Below are positions 1 through 6,089 of a stretch of 8,696 bases of DNA, one piece after another. Source of the DNA: Synergistales bacterium Syner_01 (GTDB lineage: Bacteria > Synergistota > Synergistia > Synergistales > Aminobacteriaceae); contig LVBO01000383.1 of NCBI GenBank assembly GCA_001604435.1, forward strand, positions 1-8,696. Direction: 5' to 3'. How positions within the stretch are numbered: the first letter of the stretch is position 1; each line of letters begins with the position of its first letter. Both the position numbers and the translations under genes were made by a program. Under the pieces are notes generated by a model. It was not told where the DNA came from and ran no database searches. It was given only the letters and a program-made list of their open reading frames with translations.

Positions 1-1160
1 GTGATATAGCGGTTGGAAAGCACCGCCGCCGCGACGAGGGCGTTGTCGCGGATCTTCACTCCGTGGTGCACCTGGAAGCGGTCTTTCAGCCCCCGCAGTA
101 TGGACACCGTATCCTCCACCGTCGGCTGCTCCACCAGGACGGGTTGGAACCGTCTGGCGAGCGCCGCGTCCTTTTCGATGCGCTTGCGGTACTCGTCCAC
201 CGTAGTCGCGCCGATACAGTGCAGTTCTCCGCGCGCGAGCAGTGGCTTGAGCATATTCCCCGCGTCGATGGCGCCCTCCGCCGCGCCCGCGCCCACGATG
301 GTGTGCAGTTCGTCGATGAAGAGGATGATCCTCCCGTCGCTCTCCTTGACCTCGTTGAGCACCGCTTTCAGGCGCTCTTCGAACTCGCCCCGAAACTTGG
401 CCCCCGCGACGAGCGATCCCATGTCGAGCGCGAAAATCGAACGGTCCTTCAGGCCCTCGGGGACGTCGCCCTTCACGATGCGCCCGGCGAGCCCCTCGAC
501 GATGGCCGTCTTGCCGACGCCGGGGTCGCCGATGAGCACGGGATTGTTCTTCGTCTTCCGGCTCAGGATGCGGATCACCCTGCGGACCTCTTCGTCGCGC
601 CCGATGACCGGGTCGAGCTTTCCGGCGCGAGCCATCGCCACCAGATCGCGCCCGTACTTCTCCAGCGCCTCGTAGGTGCTCTCGGGGTTGTCGCTGCAGA
701 CGCGCGCCCTTCCGCGCACTTCGTTGAGGACGGAGAGGAACTTCTCCTCCGTCGCCCCGAGTTCCGCAAGAATCCGCCCGGCGGCGCTCGTCTTTCCCTC
801 CTCGAGAAACGCGGCGAAGAGATGCTCAACCGAGATGTATTCGTCCTTCAGCTGCTCCGCCCGCTGCTCCGCCTTCACCAAAAGCCGGGAGAGGCGCTGC
901 GAAACGTACACCTTTCCCGGCTCCACTCCCGGCCCCGAGACCCGGACGCGGCGCGAAAGCTCCTCCTCCAGTTTGCGGACAAGACTTTTCGAGTCGACGT
1001 TCATCCGGGCGAGCAGCCGAGGAATAAGCCCTTCCACCTGTTCGGCGAGCGCGAGCAGAAGATGCTCGCCGTCCACCTCCGAATGTCCGTAGGTGACGGC
1101 TTTATTCTGTGCGTCCGAGAAAGCTTCCCGTGACTTCGTCGTCAGTTTTGCGAAATCCAT
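1..1160 (-). CDS. clpB: ATP-dependent disaggregase ClpB, N-terminal part (cut by left edge)
   Basis: ClpB is a cytosolic hexameric AAA+ chaperone that threads aggregated proteins through its pore, working with DnaK/DnaJ/GrpE. About 386 residues are present, of roughly 860 usual for the family. Reading from the start MDFAKLTTKSREAF, there is a Clp N domain (about 1-145, two repeat halves with EHLLLAL and EHLFAAF), then NBD1 introduced by YGRDLVAMARAGKLDPVIGR. Walker A is GDPGVGKT near residue 210 and Walker B is IILFIDELH near 278. The pore-loop region (AGAKFRGEFEERLKAV), the GAIDAGNMLKPLLARGEL segment and the arginine-finger region (AALARRFQP) follow in normal order. The start is fixed by AAGGAG eight bases upstream. 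The coiled-coil M domain and NBD2 lie outside the window, but the wording of NBD1 is that of ClpB rather than ClpC or ClpA. It is transcribed away from the regulator at 1447. Confidence 0.96.
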   Translation of the reverse strand, partial: MDFAKLTTKSREAFSDAQNKAVTYGHSEVDGEHLLLALAEQVEGLIPRLLARMNVDSKSLVRKLEEELSRRVRVSGPGVEPGKVYVSQRLSRLLVKAEQRAEQLKDEYISVEHLFAAFLEEGKTSAAGRILAELGATEEKFLSVLNEVRGRARVCSDNPESTYEALEKYGRDLVAMARAGKLDPVIGRDEEVRRVIRILSRKTKNNPVLIGDPGVGKTAIVEGLAGRIVKGDVPEGLKDRSIFALDMGSLVAGAKFRGEFEERLKAVLNEVKESDGRIILFIDELHTIVGAGAAEGAIDAGNMLKPLLARGELHCIGATTVDEYRKRIEKDAALARRFQPVLVEQPTVEDTVSILRGLKDRFQVHHGVKIRDNALVAAAVLSNRYI

Positions 1161-1168
1161 GGCGATCA

Positions 1169-1174
1169 CTCCTT
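1169..1174 (-). promoter_or_regulatory. Ribosome binding site of clpB
   Basis: AAGGAG on the minus strand, eight bases before the ATG at 1160. It decides the clpB start. Confidence 0.85.
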
Positions 1175-1198
1175 GTTTGACCAATGCTAACCAATAAG

Positions 1199-1204
1199 AT
1201 TATA
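1199..1204 (-). promoter_or_regulatory. Candidate -10 box of the clpB promoter
   Basis: A perfect TATAAT on the minus strand, about 25 bases upstream of the clpB Shine-Dalgarno, a sensible distance for a short leader. No good -35 is seen 16-18 bases further upstream (TTTCTT at 1222-1227 is poor), so an activator or other help may be needed. Two ATTGGT direct repeats ten bases apart lie just downstream of it (1180-1195). No recognisable CIRCE (HrcA) operator is present. Confidence 0.45.
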
Positions 1205-1357
1205 GCGACATTCAGCGCCAGAAGAAAGAGTAAATAACGTGCATATGCCTTTGATATTTCATTTTTCCTCTTAAAATCTCTTGATTTCTTTTATTTTCAA
1301 TGCTTACAGTGGGATTCATCGGAACGTTCACTCTCGGGGGGAGCGAATGCAAATTGA

Positions 1358-1386
1358 TTGTCAAAACTGGATTCAGTGAATAACTT
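1358..1386 (+). promoter_or_regulatory. Weak candidate promoter for the regulator at 1447
   Basis: TTGTCA (1358-1363) is followed 17 bases later by TAACTT (1381-1386). The -35 is good and the -10 poor. It would give a leader of about 50 bases before the regulator's start. It overlaps a small TTGA/TCAA dyad. This is only a best guess by eye. Confidence 0.25.
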
Positions 1387-1446
1387 AGGGTACCATAGAA
1401 ACCGGAGCCCTCGGCCACCCCATTACGATGCACAGGAGAGAATACA

Positions 1447-3936
1447 ATGCCCCGAAAAAGCGTCCACGCCGAAGACATCGTCTACTTTCCGGAACGGATT
1501 TTGTCGAAAGTCTCCCGCGTCAAGGACTGTCCGCTGACGCTCATCGAAGCGCCTTCCGGATTCGGCAAGACGACCTCGTTTCGCGAATACCTGCGCGCGC
1601 ACATCCCATCCTCTTCGCGCGCGTTCTGGTACACGAGTCTCGGGGAACCATCCTCGAAAGCCTGGGGCACTATCTGCGATCTCTTCGACGACGTCGACCC
1701 GAGAGTATCCCGGAACCTTCGAAGCCTCGACACGCCGAACAGGGAAACAATGGCGGATGTGGCCGCGATCATGCGCGAGTGTTCCTGCGACCGCGATTCT
1801 TTTTTGATCATCGACAACTATCAGCTCGTAAAAAGCGAAGTGCAGTCCGATATCATCAACGCATTTTCCCTGCACCGCAACGACGCGCTCCATATCGTCT
1901 TCATCACGCAGAAGCTCTCCGAGAACACGACCTGGCGCGCCCCCGACATTCACAACATCGGCCCGGTCGATTTTTCCTTCGATAAGCGGAGCGTGCAGCG
2001 CTACTTCGCGCTGGCGGGGCTTTCGCTCTCGTCCCAAGAGCTGGAAACGGTCTGCGCCGCCACGGGCGGATGGATCGCAGCTCTCAAACTCCAGATGCTC
2101 CACTACAAGGCGACGGGAGTTCTTGCTCCGGCAAACACCATGAACGACCTTATCGAGACCTCGATATGGAACCGCCTCTCGGAGGAGGAAAAACGTTTTT
2201 TGCTTTCCGTCTCGCTGTTCGAGTGTTTTTCCCCGCGCCAGGCGTCGATCATGCTCGAAGGCGTTTCCAACGATGTGAATATCGACGAAATCCTGAGGCG
2301 GAACGCTTTCGTTCCGTTCGTTCCGGACGAGGGCGTGTACTACATGCACAGCCTCCTTCAGGACTATCTGAGGAACAGGTTCGAACAAACGGGCGAGACG
2401 TTCCGACAGGAGACGTACCGTAGGGCGGGACGCGCGTGCGAGACGGTCGGCGAGTATTTTCACGCGACGCAGTTCCACATCGAGACCGGGAACTACGAGG
2501 CGATCCTCTCGATGCCGTTCACAACGCAGTATTTTTACAATTTCAGGGAGCGAAGCGTCATCGACCTCTTCGAGCGCCTTATCGACGAGTGCCCGGAGGA
2601 AACGCTGCTGAAATACCCGCTGGCTCTTGTGACGTTCGGCCAGCAGTTCTTCAGGGACAGAAGGATGCTCCCGTTTTCAAAAACGACGGCGCTGGTGCAG
2701 AAGCTCCTCGACGCTCCCTCCGGCCTCTCCGGGACGGAGTTGCTGCGGATCAGGGGGGAGTTTTCCATCCTGATGTCCTTCCCGCAGTTCAACGATATCG
2801 CCAAGATGAGCGAATACCACAGGCGGGCGTACGACTCCCTGCGTCAACTGTCGGCCCCTCCGCGGTCGGTTATTTTCGGGGGGGCCATGCCGTGGACGAT
2901 GAGCGGAGCGTCGGTGCTCTTTCTCTACTGGAGGGAAAGCGGCGCACTGAAACAAACGCTCTCGGTGATGGACGAATGCCTGCCGTATTACGTCGCCCTC
3001 GCGGGAGGGCACGGCGCCGGCGGAGAGTATGTCCTGCGCGCCGAAGCCGCGCTCTTCCGCGGAGACGACGTCGAAGCGGAGGTCATGTGCCATACCGCGC
3101 TTTTCGAAGCGCGCGGCGCGGGACAGATCGGCAACTGTCTCTGCGCATCGCTGGTGTTGGCCCGCATCATGCTGCTCCGCGGCGACGGCGATTCGTACAC
3201 CTCCATACGTCGCAGCATTCTGAAGGACGCCCGGGAAGCGCAGCAGACATCGCTCCTCCGCATCGGCGACCTCTGCCTGGCCGTTACCGACCTGGCGCTC
3301 GGACGCCTCGACGATCTGCCTCCCTGGCTCCGCGACGCCGAGAGCATCCGGAAAGTCGTCTACACCGACGGACAACCGTATGCGATGATGCTTCACGGAA
3401 TGGCGCTGCTTCAGGAAGACCGCTATTCCGAACTCTACGGCATCGCGGAGCCGGTCATGGAGTTCGCCCGCAGGATGCACTATATGCTCCCGCAAGTCTA
3501 TTACAACATCTATCTCGCCGTCGCAAAGAACGCGGAAGGATGTCGGGCGGAGGCCGTCGAGTATCTTGAACAGGCGCTCCTTCTGGCACTTCCGGATGAA
3601 GTGTACCTGCCTTTCGCCGAACACGGAGACTCGTTGACGCCGTTGTTCGATTCCCTTCAAAGCGCTTTCCCTGAAGACCGGGTACGCGCGTTGCGTTCAC
3701 TGTGCGCACGTCAGGCATCGGGCGCGGAAGCGGTACGCAAAGCCCTTTCGGGGTCGGGATGCATTCTCAGCGCCAGGCAGCGCGAGGTGGCGCTTCTTCT
3801 GAAAAACGGCCTTTCGGTCAAGGAGATCTCGGAAAAGCTCTTCGTAACCGAAAACACGGTGAAGAGCATAACAAAGGCCGTCTATGGAAAGCTGGGAGTG
3901 CATTCCCGCGTCGAATTGACAAAAGCGTCCTTCTGA
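1447..3936 (+). CDS. MalT-like LuxR-family transcriptional regulator (STAND ATPase)
   Basis: An 829-residue cytosolic regulator, near the usual 800-900 aa of MalT-type proteins. The N-terminal NTPase has Walker A APSGFGKTT at 35-43 and Walker B FLIIDNYQL at 119-127, followed by GGWIAALKLQ at 207-216, the conserved MalT-family segment after the nucleotide-binding core. Residues about 330-760 are helical and TPR-like, the region that senses inducer in MalT. The last 56 residues (774-829) are a GerE/LuxR helix-turn-helix, starting LSARQREVALLLKNG and containing the recognition-helix part VTENTVKSI. Family knowledge suggests that ATP and inducer binding drive oligomerisation and activation of nearby promoters. 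AGGAG at 1434-1438, eight bases before the ATG, fixes the start. It is divergent from clpB and followed by three exported-protein genes and a paralogous regulator at 8128. The inducer cannot be read from the sequence. Confidence 0.93.
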   Translation: MPRKSVHAEDIVYFPERILSKVSRVKDCPLTLIEAPSGFGKTTSFREYLRAHIPSSSRAFWYTSLGEPSSKAWGTICDLFDDVDPRVSRNLRSLDTPNRETMADVAAIMRECSCDRDSFLIIDNYQLVKSEVQSDIINAFSLHRNDALHIVFITQKLSENTTWRAPDIHNIGPVDFSFDKRSVQRYFALAGLSLSSQELETVCAATGGWIAALKLQMLHYKATGVLAPANTMNDLIETSIWNRLSEEEKRFLLSVSLFECFSPRQASIMLEGVSNDVNIDEILRRNAFVPFVPDEGVYYMHSLLQDYLRNRFEQTGETFRQETYRRAGRACETVGEYFHATQFHIETGNYEAILSMPFTTQYFYNFRERSVIDLFERLIDECPEETLLKYPLALVTFGQQFFRDRRMLPFSKTTALVQKLLDAPSGLSGTELLRIRGEFSILMSFPQFNDIAKMSEYHRRAYDSLRQLSAPPRSVIFGGAMPWTMSGASVLFLYWRESGALKQTLSVMDECLPYYVALAGGHGAGGEYVLRAEAALFRGDDVEAEVMCHTALFEARGAGQIGNCLCASLVLARIMLLRGDGDSYTSIRRSILKDAREAQQTSLLRIGDLCLAVTDLALGRLDDLPPWLRDAESIRKVVYTDGQPYAMMLHGMALLQEDRYSELYGIAEPVMEFARRMHYMLPQVYYNIYLAVAKNAEGCRAEAVEYLEQALLLALPDEVYLPFAEHGDSLTPLFDSLQSAFPEDRVRALRSLCARQASGAEAVRKALSGSGCILSARQREVALLLKNGLSVKEISEKLFVTENTVKSITKAVYGKLGVHSRVELTKASF

Positions 3937-3989
3937 AAAAGACACGATTCCTTCGCTCCCTCCCCCTATCCTTTCCGGGAATCCCCCCG

Positions 3990-4015
3990 GGAATACCACC
4001 CGAACGGGTGATTCC
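3990..4015. repeat. Dyad-symmetric element, possible operator
   Basis: A perfect inverted repeat CACCCG-AA-CGGGTG (3997-4010) is extended outward by GGAAT (3990-3994) and ATTCC (4011-4015), with two unpaired bases (AC) on the left side. No T-run follows, so it does not look like an intrinsic terminator. Its position before the secreted-protein gene and after a regulator gene suits a protein-binding site. The right arm recurs at 8061-8072. Confidence 0.45.
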
Positions 4016-4050
4016 ACAAACCTTGAAAGCAGTGTATCGTCTCCTTGGAA

Positions 4051-4082
4051 GAGGCGCTCGGGCGCCCCTCTATGTCGTTTTT
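4051..4082 (+). terminator. Weak candidate terminator of the 1447 regulator transcript
   Basis: GAGG-CGC-TCGG-GCG-cc-CCTC can form a short GC-rich stem with a two-base bulge (4051-4070). A run of five T follows seven bases later (4078-4082). The gap before the T-run makes it a poor intrinsic terminator. Confidence 0.25.
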
Positions 4083-4137
4083 CGAGAAAGAGACGGAAGA
4101 AAAAAGAAGCCGTCCCCCTCGGGGAACTACCGGGCTC

Positions 4138-4156
4138 CGTCGATCGAGTATCGACG
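4138..4156 (+). other. Leader stem-loop upstream of the secreted-protein gene
   Basis: CGTCGAT and ATCGACG form a perfect 7-bp stem around a 5-base loop (CGAGT), about 35 bases before the GGAGG of the gene at 4204. It may be a leader-RNA structure or a DNA dyad. Its function is unknown. Confidence 0.35.
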
Positions 4157-4203
4157 CCTTCCGGCTCAAGGACGGACATATCGAGAGGAATGGAGGAACA
4201 AGT

Positions 4204-5967
4204 ATGAGGAAACGTATTGGTACATTTTTTGTCTTTGCCCTGGCGTTCTCGTTGTTCGCGGCTCCTGTACGAGCGAACGACGGCAAGGTGAAGGGATTGT
4301 GGATCGAGATTCCCGGTCTCCCGGAGGCGAGCTCCACGTCCTTCAACGTCCAGTCGGACGGCGAGGGCGAGGCGTACTTCGAGCGGGATTTCGACGGCGG
4401 CATACTGAAAGTATCGATCGAAAGGATATACTCGGAGGACAGAAACGGCGAAGCCTTAACCCCCGGCGATACCGGAAAGTTGGTCGTCAAACTGCAACGT
4501 CTCCGCAAGAACATCGAAATCGCCCCGGACGACGTCGAAATCACCGAGTCCGTCGAGGAACTCGAAGAGATTTACTCGCACCCGGTCGCGACAGCGCTGT
4601 ATACGACCGGTAAAGACGAGGACATGAGAGGAAACCAGGACATTTTCATCTTCACCGACGAGTGGATCTTCCGCGTGCACCTCTCGCTCGTAGCGGATCG
4701 CATGGAAGACTACGACGGAGAAGAGATGAAAGACTGGTTCGAGAACATGAGAATCGTCGATCGCGATCCGTCCGGAACAAGCGACAACGAAGAAGAAACC
4801 CAAGACGGAAATGTCTCGGGAGCGGACGCGGGTGTCGACGGATTGTGGCTTCGGATTCCGGACTTTCCGGACGACGCGGAAGTGATCGAGTTTACCGCGG
4901 ACGACGACGGTGAAGTCACCTACATTCGAGCCCTCGACGACGGCGCGCTTGTGCTCGGCATCTACAGGACGCCCGCCGGCGACGAAACAACGCCCGAAAA
5001 AGTAAAGGAATCGATTGTGGAGAGCGTGAAGGACAGCGGCGGCGACGCCGACGACATCGAGTTCGACGCGGGGGCGGAAGACTTCGCCGAACTGCTCTCG
5101 TACCCGTGTATGACAGCGGAATATGAAATCGGCGAGAACGAGGAGGCCAAAAGGGTCGCGATACTCGGCGTATTCGCCGACGATTACGTTTTTCTCGTCC
5201 AAGCCGCGGGCGCGGCGGACACGTTCGGCGAGTACTCCGACAGGAGCGAAGAGTGGTTCACACACATGAAGCTCGTCGACCGCGAAGAAGGCAGAGGCGA
5301 TGTGTTCGACGAAGAACCCGAAGAGAACGACGAGAAAACACCGGGTTTCGTCGCCGTCGTCTATTCCCTGCCGGAGTTTCGAGGCATTGCGTGGCACATC
5401 CCCGCACTGGGAGAGTATGATTTGGGCAAGGGCTTCGACATGCCCAACGACAGCGTGTGTTCCGTAGCCGTATGTCCGGGGTACAAGGTCACGCTCTATG
5501 AACACTCTCAATTCGGGGGAGAAGTCGCCGAGTTCGAGGAGAACGAAGGAGACCTCGGCGAGCGGAGTCGCTGGACGTCATCCCTCAAAGTCGAGCGGAG
5601 AGAGGAACCGGACTTCGACCTTGCCCTTGAATGGTCTATGGTTCAGGCGGAAAAGGACGGGGTCTTCGATGAGATCGATCTTGACACGGCGATGGCGGCG
5701 AAAGCCCTCGAAGTTCACGCGGAGAGAATAGAGCGTTTTAAAAACGCGGTCGAGATGCACTGGTACGGTACGACGACGGACGCGCAGCGTGTCGAGCTGG
5801 GCGGAGAACTGCTCAAGATTTTCAGCGACATGGGAGTTGCCACGGACGACTGGGAAGCGGACAGTTTCGCGCAAGCGATGAATAATTTCTACGACTGGCG
5901 AAAGGACCTAAGCGTGTGGGACACGGCGTGCACGATTCTCAACGTCGACCCTGCTCAATTTAAATAA
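4204..5967 (+). CDS. Secreted acidic protein: two copies of an unrecognised domain plus a beta/gamma-crystallin-like domain
   Basis: A 587-residue protein I do not recognise as a whole. Residues 1-24 are a Sec signal peptide (MRKRIG, hydrophobic FFVFALAFSLFAA, VRA cleavage site before N25), so it is exported. Residues 29-187 and 211-360 are two divergent copies of one domain, each opening KGLWIEIPGLPE or DGLWLRIPDFPD and ending in a W-F-x-x-M-x-x-VDR pattern. They are separated by acidic linkers (188-210, 361-379). Residues 383-463 form a two-motif beta/gamma-crystallin-like fold: YSLPEFRG (387-394) and YEHSQFGG (432-439) match the Y-x4-F-x-G signature. NDSVCS (415-420) stands where calcium ligands usually lie; the second site is degraded. 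Residues 468-587 are unrecognised, helical and rich in W and D/E. GGAGG at 4192-4196, seven bases before the ATG, fixes the start. A structural or surface role is inference. Confidence 0.88.
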   Translation: MRKRIGTFFVFALAFSLFAAPVRANDGKVKGLWIEIPGLPEASSTSFNVQSDGEGEAYFERDFDGGILKVSIERIYSEDRNGEALTPGDTGKLVVKLQRLRKNIEIAPDDVEITESVEELEEIYSHPVATALYTTGKDEDMRGNQDIFIFTDEWIFRVHLSLVADRMEDYDGEEMKDWFENMRIVDRDPSGTSDNEEETQDGNVSGADAGVDGLWLRIPDFPDDAEVIEFTADDDGEVTYIRALDDGALVLGIYRTPAGDETTPEKVKESIVESVKDSGGDADDIEFDAGAEDFAELLSYPCMTAEYEIGENEEAKRVAILGVFADDYVFLVQAAGAADTFGEYSDRSEEWFTHMKLVDREEGRGDVFDEEPEENDEKTPGFVAVVYSLPEFRGIAWHIPALGEYDLGKGFDMPNDSVCSVAVCPGYKVTLYEHSQFGGEVAEFEENEGDLGERSRWTSSLKVERREEPDFDLALEWSMVQAEKDGVFDEIDLDTAMAAKALEVHAERIERFKNAVEMHWYGTTTDAQRVELGGELLKIFSDMGVATDDWEADSFAQAMNNFYDWRKDLSVWDTACTILNVDPAQFK

Positions 5968-5978
5968 GAAAGAGCAGG
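5950..5978 (+). other. Inverted repeat across the stop codon
   Basis: CCTGCTC (5950-5956) and GAGCAGG (5972-5978) are a perfect 7-bp inverted repeat around 15 AT-rich bases that contain the TAA stop. It may protect the mRNA 3' end. It lacks the T-run of an intrinsic terminator. Confidence 0.35.
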
Positions 5979-5982
5979 ATAC

Positions 5983-6004
5983 GCGCCGAGTACATGTTCG
6001 GCGC
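5983..6004 (+). other. Intergenic hairpin between the two domain-sharing genes
   Basis: GCGCCGA (5983-5989) and TCGGCGC (5998-6004) pair perfectly over 7 bp, and the 8-base centre GTACATGT can add wobble pairs. The 8-mer GTTCGGCG recurs 30 bases downstream (6026-6033), inside a smaller CGTTC/GAACG dyad (6025-6037). No T-run follows, so readthrough into the gene at 6090 is plausible. Confidence 0.35.
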
Positions 6005-6089
6005 CGGTTTCGACTTTAGCTTCACGTTCGGCGAACGAAACTCCGTTTTGCAGATTCTAAACCATATATAGAATGGAGGTTTCAGTAAA

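Larger units (their letters stand above)
1175..1433. other. Divergent intergenic region between clpB and the LuxR regulator
   Basis: This stretch is clearly more AT-rich than its surroundings, with T-rich runs around 1260-1300. It must carry the promoters of both flanking divergent genes. It also contains the 8-bp palindrome GAACGTTC (1322-1329), the short dyad TTGA-TTG-TCAA (1353-1363 area) and a 16-codon minus-strand frame with a ribosome binding site (1212-1262, discussed as a finding). I see no RNA gene or mobile element in it. Confidence 0.6.
3937..4203 (+). other. Hairpin-rich intergenic region between regulator and secreted-protein gene
   Basis: This 267-base gap holds several inverted repeats in a row: a CACCCG/CGGGTG dyad (3997-4010), a GAGGCGC/GCG-CC-CCTC hairpin (4051-4070), TCCCC/GGGGA (4113-4125) and CGTCGAT/ATCGACG (4138-4156). 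There is also a direct repeat CCGGGAAT (3975-3982 and 3987-3994). It should hold the end of the regulator transcript and the promoter and leader of the next gene. No convincing -35/-10 pair was seen; TTGAAA at 4023-4028 has no matching -10. An open frame does extend upstream from 4204 to 4045, but it lacks a ribosome binding site and would bury the signal peptide. Confidence 0.5.

Noticed and set aside
63..1133. Long plus-strand open frames (up to 356 codons) across the clpB region
   Set aside because: The minus strand encodes an unmistakable ClpB with intact Walker motifs; the plus-strand frames are antisense products of GC-rich codon use and have no ribosome binding site.
1423..2478. 351-codon minus-strand frame inside the first LuxR regulator
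   Set aside because: It is arginine-rich with low complexity, as expected for an antisense shadow, and the plus-strand gene has conserved motifs throughout.
2436..3569. 377-codon plus-strand frame inside the regulator
   Set aside because: Out-of-frame shadow with extreme Arg/Pro content; the regulator frame is continuous and ends in a proper LuxR domain.
4045..4203. N-terminal extension of the secreted protein from a TTG at 4045
   Set aside because: It would place the signal peptide 53 residues inside the protein; the ATG at 4204 has GGAGG at the right distance and puts the signal peptide at the N-terminus.
3702..4613. 303-codon plus-strand frame bridging the regulator end and the secreted gene
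   Set aside because: It overlaps two well-supported genes, has no ribosome binding site, and its translation is low-complexity and basic.
4456..5511. 351-codon minus-strand frame opposite the secreted-protein gene
   Set aside because: The plus strand has a signal peptide, internal domain repeats and a crystallin signature; the minus frame shows none of these and no start signals.
6065..6074. TATATAGAAT as the -10 of a promoter for the 6090 gene
   Set aside because: Transcription would start inside or after the Shine-Dalgarno at 6075-6079, leaving no usable ribosome binding site.
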